Below are positions 46,301 through 57,105 of a stretch of DNA of 64,000 bases, one piece after another (position 1 is the stretch's first letter; each line of letters opens with the position of its first letter). The DNA is from Apus apus (Eukaryota > Chordata > Aves > Apodiformes > Apodidae). The notes under the pieces were generated by a model that was not told the origin of the DNA, did no database searches, and was given only the letters and a program-made list of their open reading frames with translations. Both the position numbers and the translations under genes were made by a program. Where the stretch lies: assembly GCF_020740795.1 (NCBI RefSeq), contig NC_067293.1, forward strand, positions 20,694,365 to 20,758,364, read 5' to 3'.

Positions 46301-46764
46301 CGCGGTCCAAGTTTTAGGGTCTAGGGTCCGTGGTCTAGAAATAAGGGTCTAGGGATAAGGGTCTAGTGTTCAGGGTCTAAGGTTAAGGGTCTGTGGTCTA
46401 GGGTTAAGGCTCTACGGTTAAGGATCTAGGGTTAAGGATCTAGGGTAACGGGTTTAGGGTCCGTGGTCTATGGTTAATGATATATGGTTAAGGATATAGG
46501 GTCCACGGTCCAGGGTCAGAGGTCTAGGGTCAAGGGTGTAGGGTCCGCGTTCCAGGGTGCGCGGTATATGGTTAACTGTCTAGGGTCTGCGGTCTAGGGT
46601 TAAGGGTCTAGGTTAAAGGGTCTCGTGTTAAGGATCTAGGGTCAGCAATCTATGTTTAAGGGTCTAGGGTTAAGGGTCTAAGGTCCGCGGTCTAGGGTTA
46701 AGGTCTATGGTTAAGGGTCTAGGGTCCACAGTCTAGGGTCCGCGGTCTATGGTCCACGTTTTAG
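37321..46764 (+). repeat. Heptamer satellite, short 14/28-bp type with CCGCGG variants
   Basis: About 9.4 kb dominated by alternating TCTAGGG and TTAAGGG, with TCCGCGG as the third common heptamer. Four heptamers make the usual 28-bp unit. From about 41.3 to 43.7 kb the variant is TCCGCTG instead. CCGCGG makes this the CpG-bearing part of the array. TAG and TAA fall in every frame, so there is no coding potential. The + strand can form G-quadruplexes (four GGG runs within 28 bp). Confidence 0.93.
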
Positions 46765-48836
46765 GAACTCTAAACTCTAGACTTTAACCCTAGATGCTAA
46801 ACTTTAAAGCCTTAACCCTAGAAGCTGCAGCCTTAATCCTAGATCCTAAACCGTAGACCATAGACGCTTATCTATAATCCTTTAACGCTAGACACTAATT
46901 CCAAACGGCAGTCCATCAATCCTAGATACTAAACTCTAGAACCTAGATCCTTAAACGTAGACCGTATATGCTTAACCCTAGACGCTGCACTATATACCAT
47001 AGACCATTAGATCTAGACGTAGAACTCTGAACTCTAGACCTTAAGCCTAGATGCTAAACTATAAAGCCTAACCCTAGAAGCTGCAGCCTTAATCCTAGAT
47101 ACTAAACCCTAGAACCTAGATCCTTAAATGCAGAACGTATATGCTTAACCCCAGACTCTGTACTCTATACCATAGATCGTTAATCCTAGACGGAAACCTC
47201 TAAACCCTAGATCATAAGACTAGATGCTAAACTATAAAGCCTTAACATTAGACGCTGGAGCCTTAACCCTAGATACTAAACCCTAGACTCCAGACGATTA
47301 TCTATAATCCTTTAATGCTAGACACTAGTTCCAAACCTTAGTCCATCAATCCTAGATACTAAACCCTGGAACCTACATCCTTTAATGTAGACCGTATATG
47401 CTTAACCCCAGATGCTGCACTATATACCATAGGCCATTAGTCCTAGACGTAGAACTCTAAACTCTAGACGTTAACCCTAGATGCTAAGGCATAAAGCCTT
47501 TACCCTAGACACTGGAGCCTAAACCCTAGATATTAAACCCTAGACCCTAGACCCTTAAACGTAGACCGTATATGTTCAACCCCAGATGCTGCACTCTATA
47601 CCAGAGACCGTTAATCCTAGATGCAAACCTAGAAACCATAGACCTTAGATTATAGAAACCATAGACCTTAAGACTAGATGCTAAACTATAAAGTCTTAAC
47701 CCTAGACGCTGGATCGTAAACCCTAGATACTAAACCCTAGACCCTAGACGCTTCTCTATAATCCTTTAAAGCTAGACACTAATTCCAAACGGTAGTCCAT
47801 TAATCCTAGATACTAAACCCTAGAACCTAGATCCTAAAACGTACACCATATATGCTTAACCCCAGACGCTGCACGCTATACCATAGACCGTTAGTCCTAG
47901 ACGCAAACTTCTAAACTCTAGATCTTAACCCTAGATGCTAAACTATAAAGCCTTAACCCTAGACACTGGAGCCTAAACCCTAGATACTAAACCCTAGACC
48001 CTAGACGCTTATCTATAATCCTTTAACGCTAGACTAATTCCAAACGGTAGTCCATCAGTCCTAGATACTAAACCCTAGAACCTAGATCCTTAAACGTAGA
48101 CCGTATATGCTTAACCCCAGACGCTGCACTCTATAGCATAGACTGTTAGTCCTAGATGCAAACCTCTAAACCCTAGACCTTAATCCAAGATGTTAAACTA
48201 TAAAGCCTTAACCATAGAAGCTGCAGCCTTAATCCTACATACTAAACCCTAGACCCTTAAACGTAGACTGTATATGCTTAATCCCAGATGCTGCACTCTA
48301 TACCATAGACCGTTAATCGTAGACACAAACCTCTAAACCCTAGACCTTAATCAGAGATGCTAAATTATAAAGGCTTAACCCTAGACGCTGGAGCCTTAAC
48401 CCTAGATGATAAACCCTAGAACCTAGATCCTTAAGTGTAGACCGTATATGCTTAAGCCCAGACGCTGCACTCTATACCATAGACCGTTACCCCTAGACAT
48501 AGAACTCTAAACTCTAGACCTTAACCCTAGATGCTAAACTATAAAGCCTTAACCCTAGAAGCTGCAGCATTAATCCTAGATACTAAACCCTAGACCCTAG
48601 ATGCTTATCTATAATTCTTTAACGCTAGACACTAATTCCAAACGGCAGTCCATCAATCCTAGATACTAAACCCTAGAAACTAGACCCTTAAACGTAGACC
48701 GTATATGCTTCACCCCAGATGCTGCACTATATACCATAGACCGTTAATCCTAGATGCAAAACTATAAACCCTAGACCTTAAGACTATATGCTAAACTATA
48801 AAGCCTTAACCCTAGACACTGGAGCCTAGACCTTAG
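46765..48836 (-). repeat. Heptamer satellite, about 250-bp higher-order type, inverted
   Basis: At 46764 the strand of the G-rich units flips: TCCACGTTTTAGGAACTC is followed by TAAACTCTAGACTTTAACCC. The higher-order unit is the reverse complement of that at 48837-52190; marks such as CATCAATCCTAGATACTAAA recur about 250 bp apart (47798 and 48048). Confidence 0.92.
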
Positions 48837-51800
48837 ACGTTAAGGCTTGATGGTCTATGTTTAATAATCTAGGTTGTAGGGATTAGTATCTAGGATTAAT
48901 GGACTACCGTCTTGAATTAGCATTTAGGGTTAAAGGATTATAGATAAGTGTCTAGGGTCTAGGCTTTAGTATCTAGGGTTAAGGCTTTATAGTTTAGCAT
49001 CTTGGATTATGGTCTAGAGGTTTGCGTCTAGGATTAACAGTCTATGATATAGAGTATAGCGTCTAGGGTTAAGCATAAACGGTCTGCATTTAAGGATCTA
49101 GGGTCTAGGGTTTAGTATCTAGGATTAATGGACTACTGTCTGGACTTTGCGTCTAGGGTTAAAAGATTATAGATAATAGTCTAGTGTCTAGGCTTTAGTA
49201 TCTAGGGTTAAGGCTCCAGCGTATAGGGTTAAGGTTTATAGTTTAGCATCTAGACTTAAGGTCTAGAATTTATAGGTTTGCCTCTAGGATTAACGGTCTA
49301 TGGTATAGAGTGCAGCATCTGGAGTTAAGCATATACGGTCTACGTTTAATGATCTAGGGTCTAGGGTTTAGTACCTAGGATTAATGGACTACTGTGTGGA
49401 CTTATTTTCAAGGGTTAGTATCTAGGGTTAAGGCTCCAGCGTCTGGGTTTAAGACTTTATAGTTTAGCATCTAGTCTTGAGGCCTAGAGTTTTATAGTTT
49501 TCCGTCTAGGATTAACGGTCTATGATATAGAGTATATCATCTAGGGTTAAGCATAAACGGTCTACGTTTAAGGATCTAGAGTCTAGGGTTTAGTATCTAG
49601 TATTGATGGACTACCGTCTGGACTTAGCGTCTAGGGTTAAAGGATTATAGATAAGCGTCTCTGGTCTAGGTTTTAGTATCTAGGGTTAAGGCTCCAGCAT
49701 CTAGGTTTAAGGCATTATAGTTTAGCATTTAGGGTTAAGGTCTAGGGTTTAGAGGTTTGCATCTAAGATTAACTGTCTATGGTATAGAGTGCAGCGTCTG
49801 GGGTTAAGCACATACGGTCTACGTTTAAGGATCTATGGTCTAGGGTTTAGTGTCTAGGATTGATGGACTACAGTTTGGAATTAGTTTCTAGGGTCAAAGG
49901 ATTATAGATAAGGGTCTAGGCTTTAGTGTCTAATTTTAAGTCTCCAGCGTCTAGGGTTAAGGCTTTATAGTTTAGCATCTAGTCTAAAGGTCTAGGGTTT
50001 AGATGTTTGCGTCTAGGATTAACGGTCTATTATAAAGAGTATAACGTCTAGGGTTAAGCATAAACGGTCTATGTTTAAGTATCTATGGTCTAGGGTTTAG
50101 TATCTAGGATTAATGGACTAGCGTGTGGACTTACTGTCAAGGGTTAAAGGATTATAGATAGGCGTCTAAGGTCAAGGGCTTAGTATGTAGGGTTAAGGCT
50201 CCAGCGTCTAGGTTTAACACTTTATAGTTTAACATCTAGGGTTAAGGTCCAGAGTTGAGAGTTCTAGGTCTAGGACTAATGGTCTATGGTATAGAGTTTA
50301 TCATCTGGGATTAAGGATCCACTGTCTATGTTTAAGGATCTAGGGTCTATGGTTTATTATCTAGGATTAATGGTCTACCGTCTGGACTTAGCGTCAAGGG
50401 TTAAAGGATTATAGATGATAGTCTAGGGTCTAGGCTTTAGTATTTAGGGTTAAGTCTCCAGCGTCTAGGGTTAAGGCGTTATAGTTTAGCATCTAGTCTT
50501 AAGGTCTAGGGTTTAGAGATTTGCGTCTAGGATTAACGTTCTATGGTATAGAGTGTAGCATCTGGGGTTAAGCATAAACGGTCTACATTTAAGAATCTAG
50601 GTAGTAGGGTTTAGTATCTAGGATCAATGGACTACCGTCTTGAATTAGCATCAAGCGTTAAAGGATTATAGATAAGCTTCTAGGGTTTAGTGTCTAGGGT
50701 AAAGGCTCCAGCCTCTAGGTTTAAGGAGTTATAGTTTAGCATCTAGTCTTAAGGTCTAGCGTTTAGATGTTTGCGTCTAAGATTATCGGTCTATGGTATA
50801 GAGTGTGGCGTCTGGGGTTAAGCACAAACAGTCTACGTTTAAGAATCGAGGGTCTAGGGTTTAGTATATAGGATTAATGGATACCGTCTGGACCTAGCGT
50901 CTAGGGTTAAAGGATTATAGATAAGCGTCTACGGACTAGGCTTTAGTATCTAGGTTTAAGTCTCCAGCGTTTCGGGTTAAGTCTTTATCGTTTAGAATCT
51001 AGTCTTAAGGTTTAGAGTTTAGCGTTTTGCATCTACTATTAACGCTCTATAGTATAGAGTGCAGCATCTGGGGTTAAGCTTATACGGTCTACGTTTAAGG
51101 GTCTAAGGTTTAGTATCTAGGATTAATGGACTACCATCTTGAATTAGCGTCTAGGATTAAAGGATTATAGATAAGCGTCTAGGGTTTAGTATTTAGGGTA
51201 AAGGCTCCAGCGCCTAGGTTTAAGGTGTTATAGTTTAGCACCTTGGGTTAAAGTCTAGGGTTTAGAGTTTTGCGTCTAGGATTAACAGTCTATGGTAGAG
51301 AGTGCAGCGTCCTGGGTTAAGCATATACGGTCTACATTTAGGGATCTAGTGTCTAGGGTTTCGCATCTTGGTGAATGGTCTACCGTCCAGACTTAGCGTC
51401 TAGGGTTAAAGAATTATAGATAAGAGTATACGGACTAGGCTTTAGTATCTAGGGTTAAGGCTCCAGCATGTTGGGTTAAGGCTTTAAAGTTTAGAATCTA
51501 GGCTTAAGGTCTAGGGTTTAGCTTTTTGCGTCTCGGATTAACGGATTATACTATAGAGTGTAGTGTCTGGGGTTAAGCATATACGGTCTACGTTTAAGGA
51601 TCTAGGTCCTAGGGTTCAGTATCTAGGATTAATGGACTACTATCTTTACCTAGCGTCTAGGGTTAAAGGAGTATAGATAAGCGTCTCAGGTTTAGTATCT
51701 AGGATTAAGGCTCCAGTGTCTAGGTTAAGGCTTTAGAGTTTAGCAACTTGGATTAAGGTCTAGGGTTTAGAGGTTTGCATCTAGGATTAAGGGTCTATGG

Positions 51801-52190
51801 TATAGAGTATAGCATCTAGGGTTAAGCATCAACGGTCTACGGTTAAGGATCTAGGGTCTAGGGTTTAGTATCCAGGATTAACGGACTACCGTCTGGACTT
51901 AGCGTCTAGGGTTAAAGAATTATAGATAAGCGTCTAGGGTATAGGGTTTAGTATCTAGGGTTAAGGCTCCAGCATCTAGGTTTAAGGCTTTATAGTTTAG
52001 CATCTAGTCTTAAGGTCTAGAATTTAGAGTTGTGCGTCTAGTATTAACGGTCTGTTGTATAGAGTTTATCGTCTGGGGTTAAGGTTCCACAGTTTACATT
52101 TAAAGATCTAGGGTCTAGTATCTAGGATTAATCGACTACTGTCTGGACTTAACGTCTAGGGTTAGAGGATTATAGATAAGCGTCTAGGGT
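48837..52190 (+). repeat. Heptamer satellite, about 250-bp higher-order type
   Basis: About 13 repeats of a 36-37-heptamer unit. The mark AGGATTAATGGACTAC recurs at 49121, 49377, 49599, 49856, 50106, 50363, 50620, 50870, 51119, 51369, 51624, 51873 and 52124: spacings 222-257 bp, mostly 249-257. Other marks in order are GATTATAGATAAGCGTC, GGCTTTATAGTTTAGCATC and CATATACGGTCTACGTTTAA. Confidence 0.94.
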
Positions 52191-53516
52191 CTATATCTAG
52201 TGTTAGGGGTCCAATGTATAGGTTTTATGATGTAGGCTTAAGTGTCTAGGGTCTGCAGTGAAATGCCCAGGGTAAAAGTTGCAGCGTCTAGGGTTCAGTA
52301 TCTGGTATTCATGGTCCATTCTCCAGTGTCTAGGGTTTATGATTTAGGCTTAAGGATCTAGTGTTAAAGGACTAGGGTCTGGAGTTCAGTACCCAGGGTC
52401 AAAGGTCCAGTGTCTAGGGTTTATGATGTAGGCTTAAGTGTCTAGGGTTAAGGGTTTCAAGTCTGGAATTAAGTGACCAGGGTCAAAAGTACTGTGTCTA
52501 GGCTGTAGTGTCTATGGAATAGTGCCTAGGGTTTAGACCGTAGGCTTAACAGTCTAGAGTTAGGCGTCTGGGGTCTGGAAATAAGTGCCCAGGGTCTAGT
52601 GTCAAGGGTCCAGTATGTAAGTGCCAGTTTCTAGGGTTTAGGCTGTAGGCTTAAGGGTTTAGAGTTAAAGGACTAGGGTCTAGAGTTCAGTGCCCAGGGT
52701 CAAGGGTCTGGCATCTAGGGTGTAGTATCTAGGATTAAGGGTCCAGTGTCTAGGGTTTCACCTGTAGTCTTAAGGGTCTAGAGTTAGGCATCTGGTATCT
52801 GGAGATATCTGCCAAGAGTCAAGGCTCTAGTGTCTAGGATTTAGTGTCTAGGATTAAGGGTCCAGGGTCTGGGGTTTATGATGTAGGCTTAAGGGTCTAG
52901 GGTTTAGTATCTAGGATTAAGGGTCTAGTGTCTAGGTTTTATGATGTAGGCTTAAGGGCCTAGAGTGAAGTGTTTAGAGTCTGGACTTCAGTGCCCAGCA
53001 TCAAGGGTCTAGCATCTAGGGTTTAGAATCTAGGATTAAGTGTCCAGTGTCTAGAGTTTATGATGTAGGCTTAAGTGTCTAGGGTCTGCAGTTAAGTGCC
53101 CAGGGTAAAGGTTGCAGCGTCTAGGGTTCAGTACCTGATATTAAGGGTTCACTCTCCAGTATCTAGGGTTTATGATGTAGGTTTAAGGCTCTAGGGTTAA
53201 GGGTTTCGAGTCTGGAGTTAAGTGACCAGGGTCAAGGGTACAGTGTCTAGGGTGTAGTGTCTAGTCTTTAGACCATAGGCTTAAGGGTCTAGAGTTACGC
53301 CTCTAGGGTCTTGAGCTAAGTGCCCAGGGTCTTGTGTCCACGGTCCAGTATCTAGGGTCCAGTGTGTAGTGTTGATAATGTATGCTTAAGGGTCTAGGGT
53401 AAGGAGTTCAGTGCTCAGGTTCAAAGGTCTAGCGTCTAGGGTTTAGTACCTAGGATTAAGGGTCTAGCATACAATTTCTAGATTTTAGGGTCTAGGTTTT
53501 AGGCTGTAGGTTTAAA
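52191..53516 (+). repeat. Heptamer satellite, 91-bp-type
   Basis: Returns to the family of 27.9-37.3 kb (TTATGATGTAGGCTTAAG and TTAAGTGCCCAGGGTC marks). It ends at a strand flip near 53516. Confidence 0.92.
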
Positions 53517-55597
53517 GGGCACTTAACTCCAGTCCCTAGAGCTGTAACTGTAGACTCTGAAGCCTACAGCCTAAACCCTAAACAGTAGACCCTAGACACG
53601 TACACTATCAACTGCACGCTAAACCCATGAACCTGGGCATTTATCTCCGGACAACAGACGCCTAACTCAACACTCATAATATTACAGTCTAGACAGTCGA
53701 AACTACACCCTAGACACTGGACATTAGACCCTGGGCACTTAACTCCAGACTCTCTACCCATAACTACAGACCATGAAGCCGACAGCCTAAACCCTAAACA
53801 CTGCTCACTGGACCCTACATGGTAGACAATGGACCCTAGATATTAAGCCCTAGACCATAGACCCTTGACCCTGGGCACTTAACTCTAGACCCTAGACCTT
53901 TATGCATACAGCCTAAACCCTAGACCCTGGACCCTTAATCCTAGATACTAAACCCTAGACGCTAGACCATTGACCATGGGCACTTATCTCCAGACCCCAG
54001 ACGCATAAGTCTAGACCATTAAGCCTATGGTTTAGACACTAGACACTACACCCTAGACACTGGACCACAGACACTGGACCATTCAAAATGGTCACGTAAC
54101 TCCAGAATTGAAACCCTAGACCCATAAGACTACATTATAAACCCTAGACACTGGACCCTTAATCCTAGATACTAAAACCTAGATTCCACATCCTGGACAC
54201 TGGACACTTATTTTCTGACCCCAGAAGCCTAACTCTAGACCCTTAAGCCTATGGTCTAAACCCTAGACAGTAGACTCTAGAAACTGGACATTAGACACTG
54301 GACCCTAGACCCTTAATCCTAGATACTAAAGAATAGAATCTTGACCCTGGGCACTTAACTCCAGACCCTAGACCCTTAAGGCTGCAGCCTAAAGCCTTGA
54401 CACTGGACCCTTACTCCTAGATACTAAACCATAGACAGTAGAGCCTTGACCCTGGGCACTGAACTAAAGACCCTAGACCGTTAACTCTAGACCCTTAAGC
54501 CTGCAGCCTAAAACCTAGACACAAGACTCTAGACACTGGACACTAGAAACTGGACTCTAGACCCTTGACCCTAGATACTAAATCCTAGATGCTATCCCCT
54601 TGACCCTGGGTACTTATCTCCAGGCCCGAGACGCCTGAATCTAGAAACTTAAGCCTACCATCTAAACACTAAACTCTACACCCTAGATACTTGACCCTAG
54701 ACACTAGAGCCTTGACCCTAGGCACTTAACTCCAGACCCTAGTCACATAACTCTAGACCCTGAAGCCTACAGCCTAAACCCTCGACACTGGACCCTAGAT
54801 ACTGGATCCTAGTCACTAGAGCCTTGACCCTGGGCACTTAACTCCATACCCTTAAATCTAGACCCTTAAGCCTAAGGTCTAAAACCTAGGCACTAGACTC
54901 TAGACACTGGATACTAGACACTGGACCCTAGACCCTTAATCCTAGATACGAAACCCTAGACACTAGAGCCTTGACCCTGGGCACTTATCTCCAGACCCCA
55001 GACCCTTAAGCCTACAGCCTAAACCCTAGACACTGGACCCTTAATCCTAGATAGTAAACCCTAGTCCGTAGACCCTTGACCCTGGGTGATTAACTCTAGA
55101 CCCTAGACCCATCACTCTAGATGCTTAATCCTTCAGCTTAAACCCTAGACACTAGACCATAGACACTGGAATCTAGACCCTTAACCCTACATACTAAACC
55201 CTAGACCCTAGAGCCTTAATCCAAGACCTTTTACTCTAGATGTTTTACTCTAAAATCTTAACCTTAGTGTCTTGCTTGGCCCTAATTCCTACACTGTAGA
55301 CCTTAGATTCTTTACCCTAAATCCTAGACCCTTGACCCTGGGCGCTTAACTCCAGACCCTAGACCCTTAAGCCTACAGCCTAAATGCGAGACACTAGACC
55401 CTAGACACTGCAATCTAGACTGTTAACCCTATATACTAAACCCTAGACCCTTAATCTTAGAGGTTTTACTCTAGAAACTTAACCCTACTCTCTTGCTTGG
55501 CCCTTATTTGTAGACCATAGACTTTAGATTCTTTACCCTTGACCCTAGGCCCTGGGTGCTTAACTCCAGAATCTAAATCCTTAACTGTAGACCCTTA
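53517..55597 (-). repeat. Heptamer satellite, 91-bp-type, inverted
   Basis: Reverse complement family: TTGACCCTGGGCACTTAACT, then CCAGACCCTAGACCCTTAAG and CCTACAGCCTAAACCC. Near the right block (55240-55510) it carries the inverted GCTTGGCCC and TTTTACTCTAGA signature that also borders the left block. Confidence 0.92.
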
Positions 55598-55764
55598 AGC
55601 TAATAAACTGGGAGCAGCAGAGCAATTAGCTAATTAGGAAAGGCCAGTAAGTCCAAGCTCAGCTGGGTTAGTTCTGGACCTGTTAATGAATTGACTACAG
55701 CTGCGAAGCAGCTCACCTGCTAAATTTAGATTTGCCTGCTAAAAAGGTGAAAAGGCTGCCTTTC

Positions 55765-56368
55765 TGGCCACCAGACCAGTGCCATCCTGAGAGCATGAAG
55801 AAGAGTGTGGCCAGCAGGTCAGGGAGGTTGTTCTGCCCCTCTGCCCTGGTGAGGCCCCATCTGGAGAAGCGTGTGTGGTTCTGGGCTCCCAGTTCAGGAG
55901 GGACAAGGAGCTACTGGAGAGAGCCCAGCCCAGGTCTGCAGAGATGCTGAAGGGACTGGAGCATCTGCTGGTGAGGAAAGGCTGGGAGAGCTGGGGCTGT
56001 TCATGTAGAGAGGAGGAGACTGAGTGGGGATCTCATCAGTGCTGGTCAGTATCTAGAGGGGGTGGGAGGAGGGGGGGACCAGACTCTTCTCAGTGCTGTC
56101 CAGTGAGAGGACAAGGGGCAATGGGCACAAGCTGGAGCCCAGGAGAGTCAAACTGAACATGAGGAACAACTTATTTCCTGTGAGGGTGGCAGAGGCCTGG
56201 GACAGGCTGCCCAGAGAGGTTGTGGAATCTCCTTCTTTGGAGACATTCCAAAGCCAGCTGGATGTGTTCCTGTGGAACCTACTGTAGGGGATCCTGCTCT
56301 AGCAGGGGCTTGGACTGCGTGATCTCTAGAGGTCCCTTCCAACCCCAGCATTCTGTGATTCTGTTTGG
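55765..56368 (+). mobile_element. CR1 LINE inside the inverted block, right
   Basis: Forward CR1, the same insertion as 28706-29305. It runs from GCCATCCTGAGAGCATGAAG, through ORF2 tail motifs ([20 protein letters not shown], then [18 protein letters not shown]), to GCATTCTGTGATTCTGTTTG. Confidence 0.93.
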
Positions 56369-56608
56369 AAAGGCATGATAGTGGATACACAGAAAGTTTT
56401 CCTTTGCTCTATGGAGTTTTTGCAGCAGAGTTTGGTGAGGTTTTTTGTCTGACACTTGTAGTCTCTGAAGTGTGGAACCTGAGAAACAGAAGGTGCTTTT
56501 AGATGAGCAGACATTGAAAGGCAACTGCAAAGCCCAACATGCTGATTTCAGAATTCTGCATCTATAGGTCAATATTTCTCTGAGTAGTTTTGTGCTTCTT
56601 CTCTCCAG
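56369..56608 (+). other. Intron remnant upstream of the pseudo-exon, copy 3
   Basis: Inverted counterpart of 28463-28705. It ends in the polypyrimidine tract and AG acceptor (GTGCTTCTTCTCTCCAG) at 56608. Confidence 0.65.
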
Positions 56609-56736
56609 TCCAGTATGAGAAGATGGAGGAGCAGCTGCAGAAACACTACAGCACTTAGCTGAAGAAATTCCAGAATCTGACCTACATGGAGCAGCTCCTG
56701 GATGATCAGCGACAGACAAAACAAGAGATGTTTGAG
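56609..56736 (+). pseudogene. CLUAP1: CLUAP1 (IFT38) coiled-coil exon, copy 3
   Basis: A plus-strand pseudo-exon, 128 nt, with the same acceptor and donor as copies 1 and 2. The frame reads YEKMEEQLQKHYST, stop (TAG, 56656-56658), LKKFQNLTYMEQLLDDQRQ, then TKQEMFE. A 14-bp deletion just after the acceptor removes the PAFMD codons and shifts the entry frame. It keeps CGA where copies 1 and 2 have TGA, so the TAG is the older lesion and the TGA arose later by C-to-T change. It lies in the same polarity relative to the G-rich satellite strand as the other copies. The CLUAP1 identification rests on the coiled-coil pattern recalled from the family. Confidence 0.7.
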
Positions 56737-56786
56737 GTAAAAGAGCTTAGAAATGCTCAGCAAGGCTGCACATCCTGTGGTTCTTG

Positions 56787-57105
56787 ACTCAGAGTGCTTA
56801 ACTCCAGACCCTAGACATGTAACTCTAGACCCTAAAGCCTACAACCTAAAACCTATACACAGGACACTGGATACTAGACATGGGAACCTTGACCCTCGGC
56901 ACTGAACTCCAGACCCTAGACCCTTGACTCTAGACCCTTAACCCTAGACCCTTAAGCCTACACCCTATGCGCTAGACACTGGACCCTAGACACTAGGGCG
57001 TTGACCCTGGACACTTATCTCCAGACCATAGACCCTTAAGCCTACAGCCTAAACCCTAGATACTGGACCCTAAACACTAGAGCCTTGATTCTGGGCACTA
57101 AACCA
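56787..57105 (-). repeat. Heptamer satellite, 91-bp-type, inverted, after the right block
   Basis: Short segment with the CTTAACTCCAGACCCTAGAC and AAGCCTACA marks; mirrors 27903-28249 on the left. Confidence 0.9.

Larger units (their letters stand above)
55598..56786 (+). repeat. Right arm of 1.2-kb inverted block (exon, intron, CR1)
   Basis: Reverse complement of 28250-29476. On the right side it is shorter: where the left arm has two GGTTCTTG copies about 25 bp apart, this arm has one (about 56779), consistent with a deletion between short direct repeats. Confidence 0.93.

Noticed and set aside
37321..46764. True telomere (TTAGGG)n
   Set aside because: Units are 7 bp; I saw no run of canonical hexamers.
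48837..52190. CRISPR-like array of repeats and spacers
   Set aside because: The whole unit is repeated, including the apparent spacers, and all parts share heptamer structure in a eukaryotic context.
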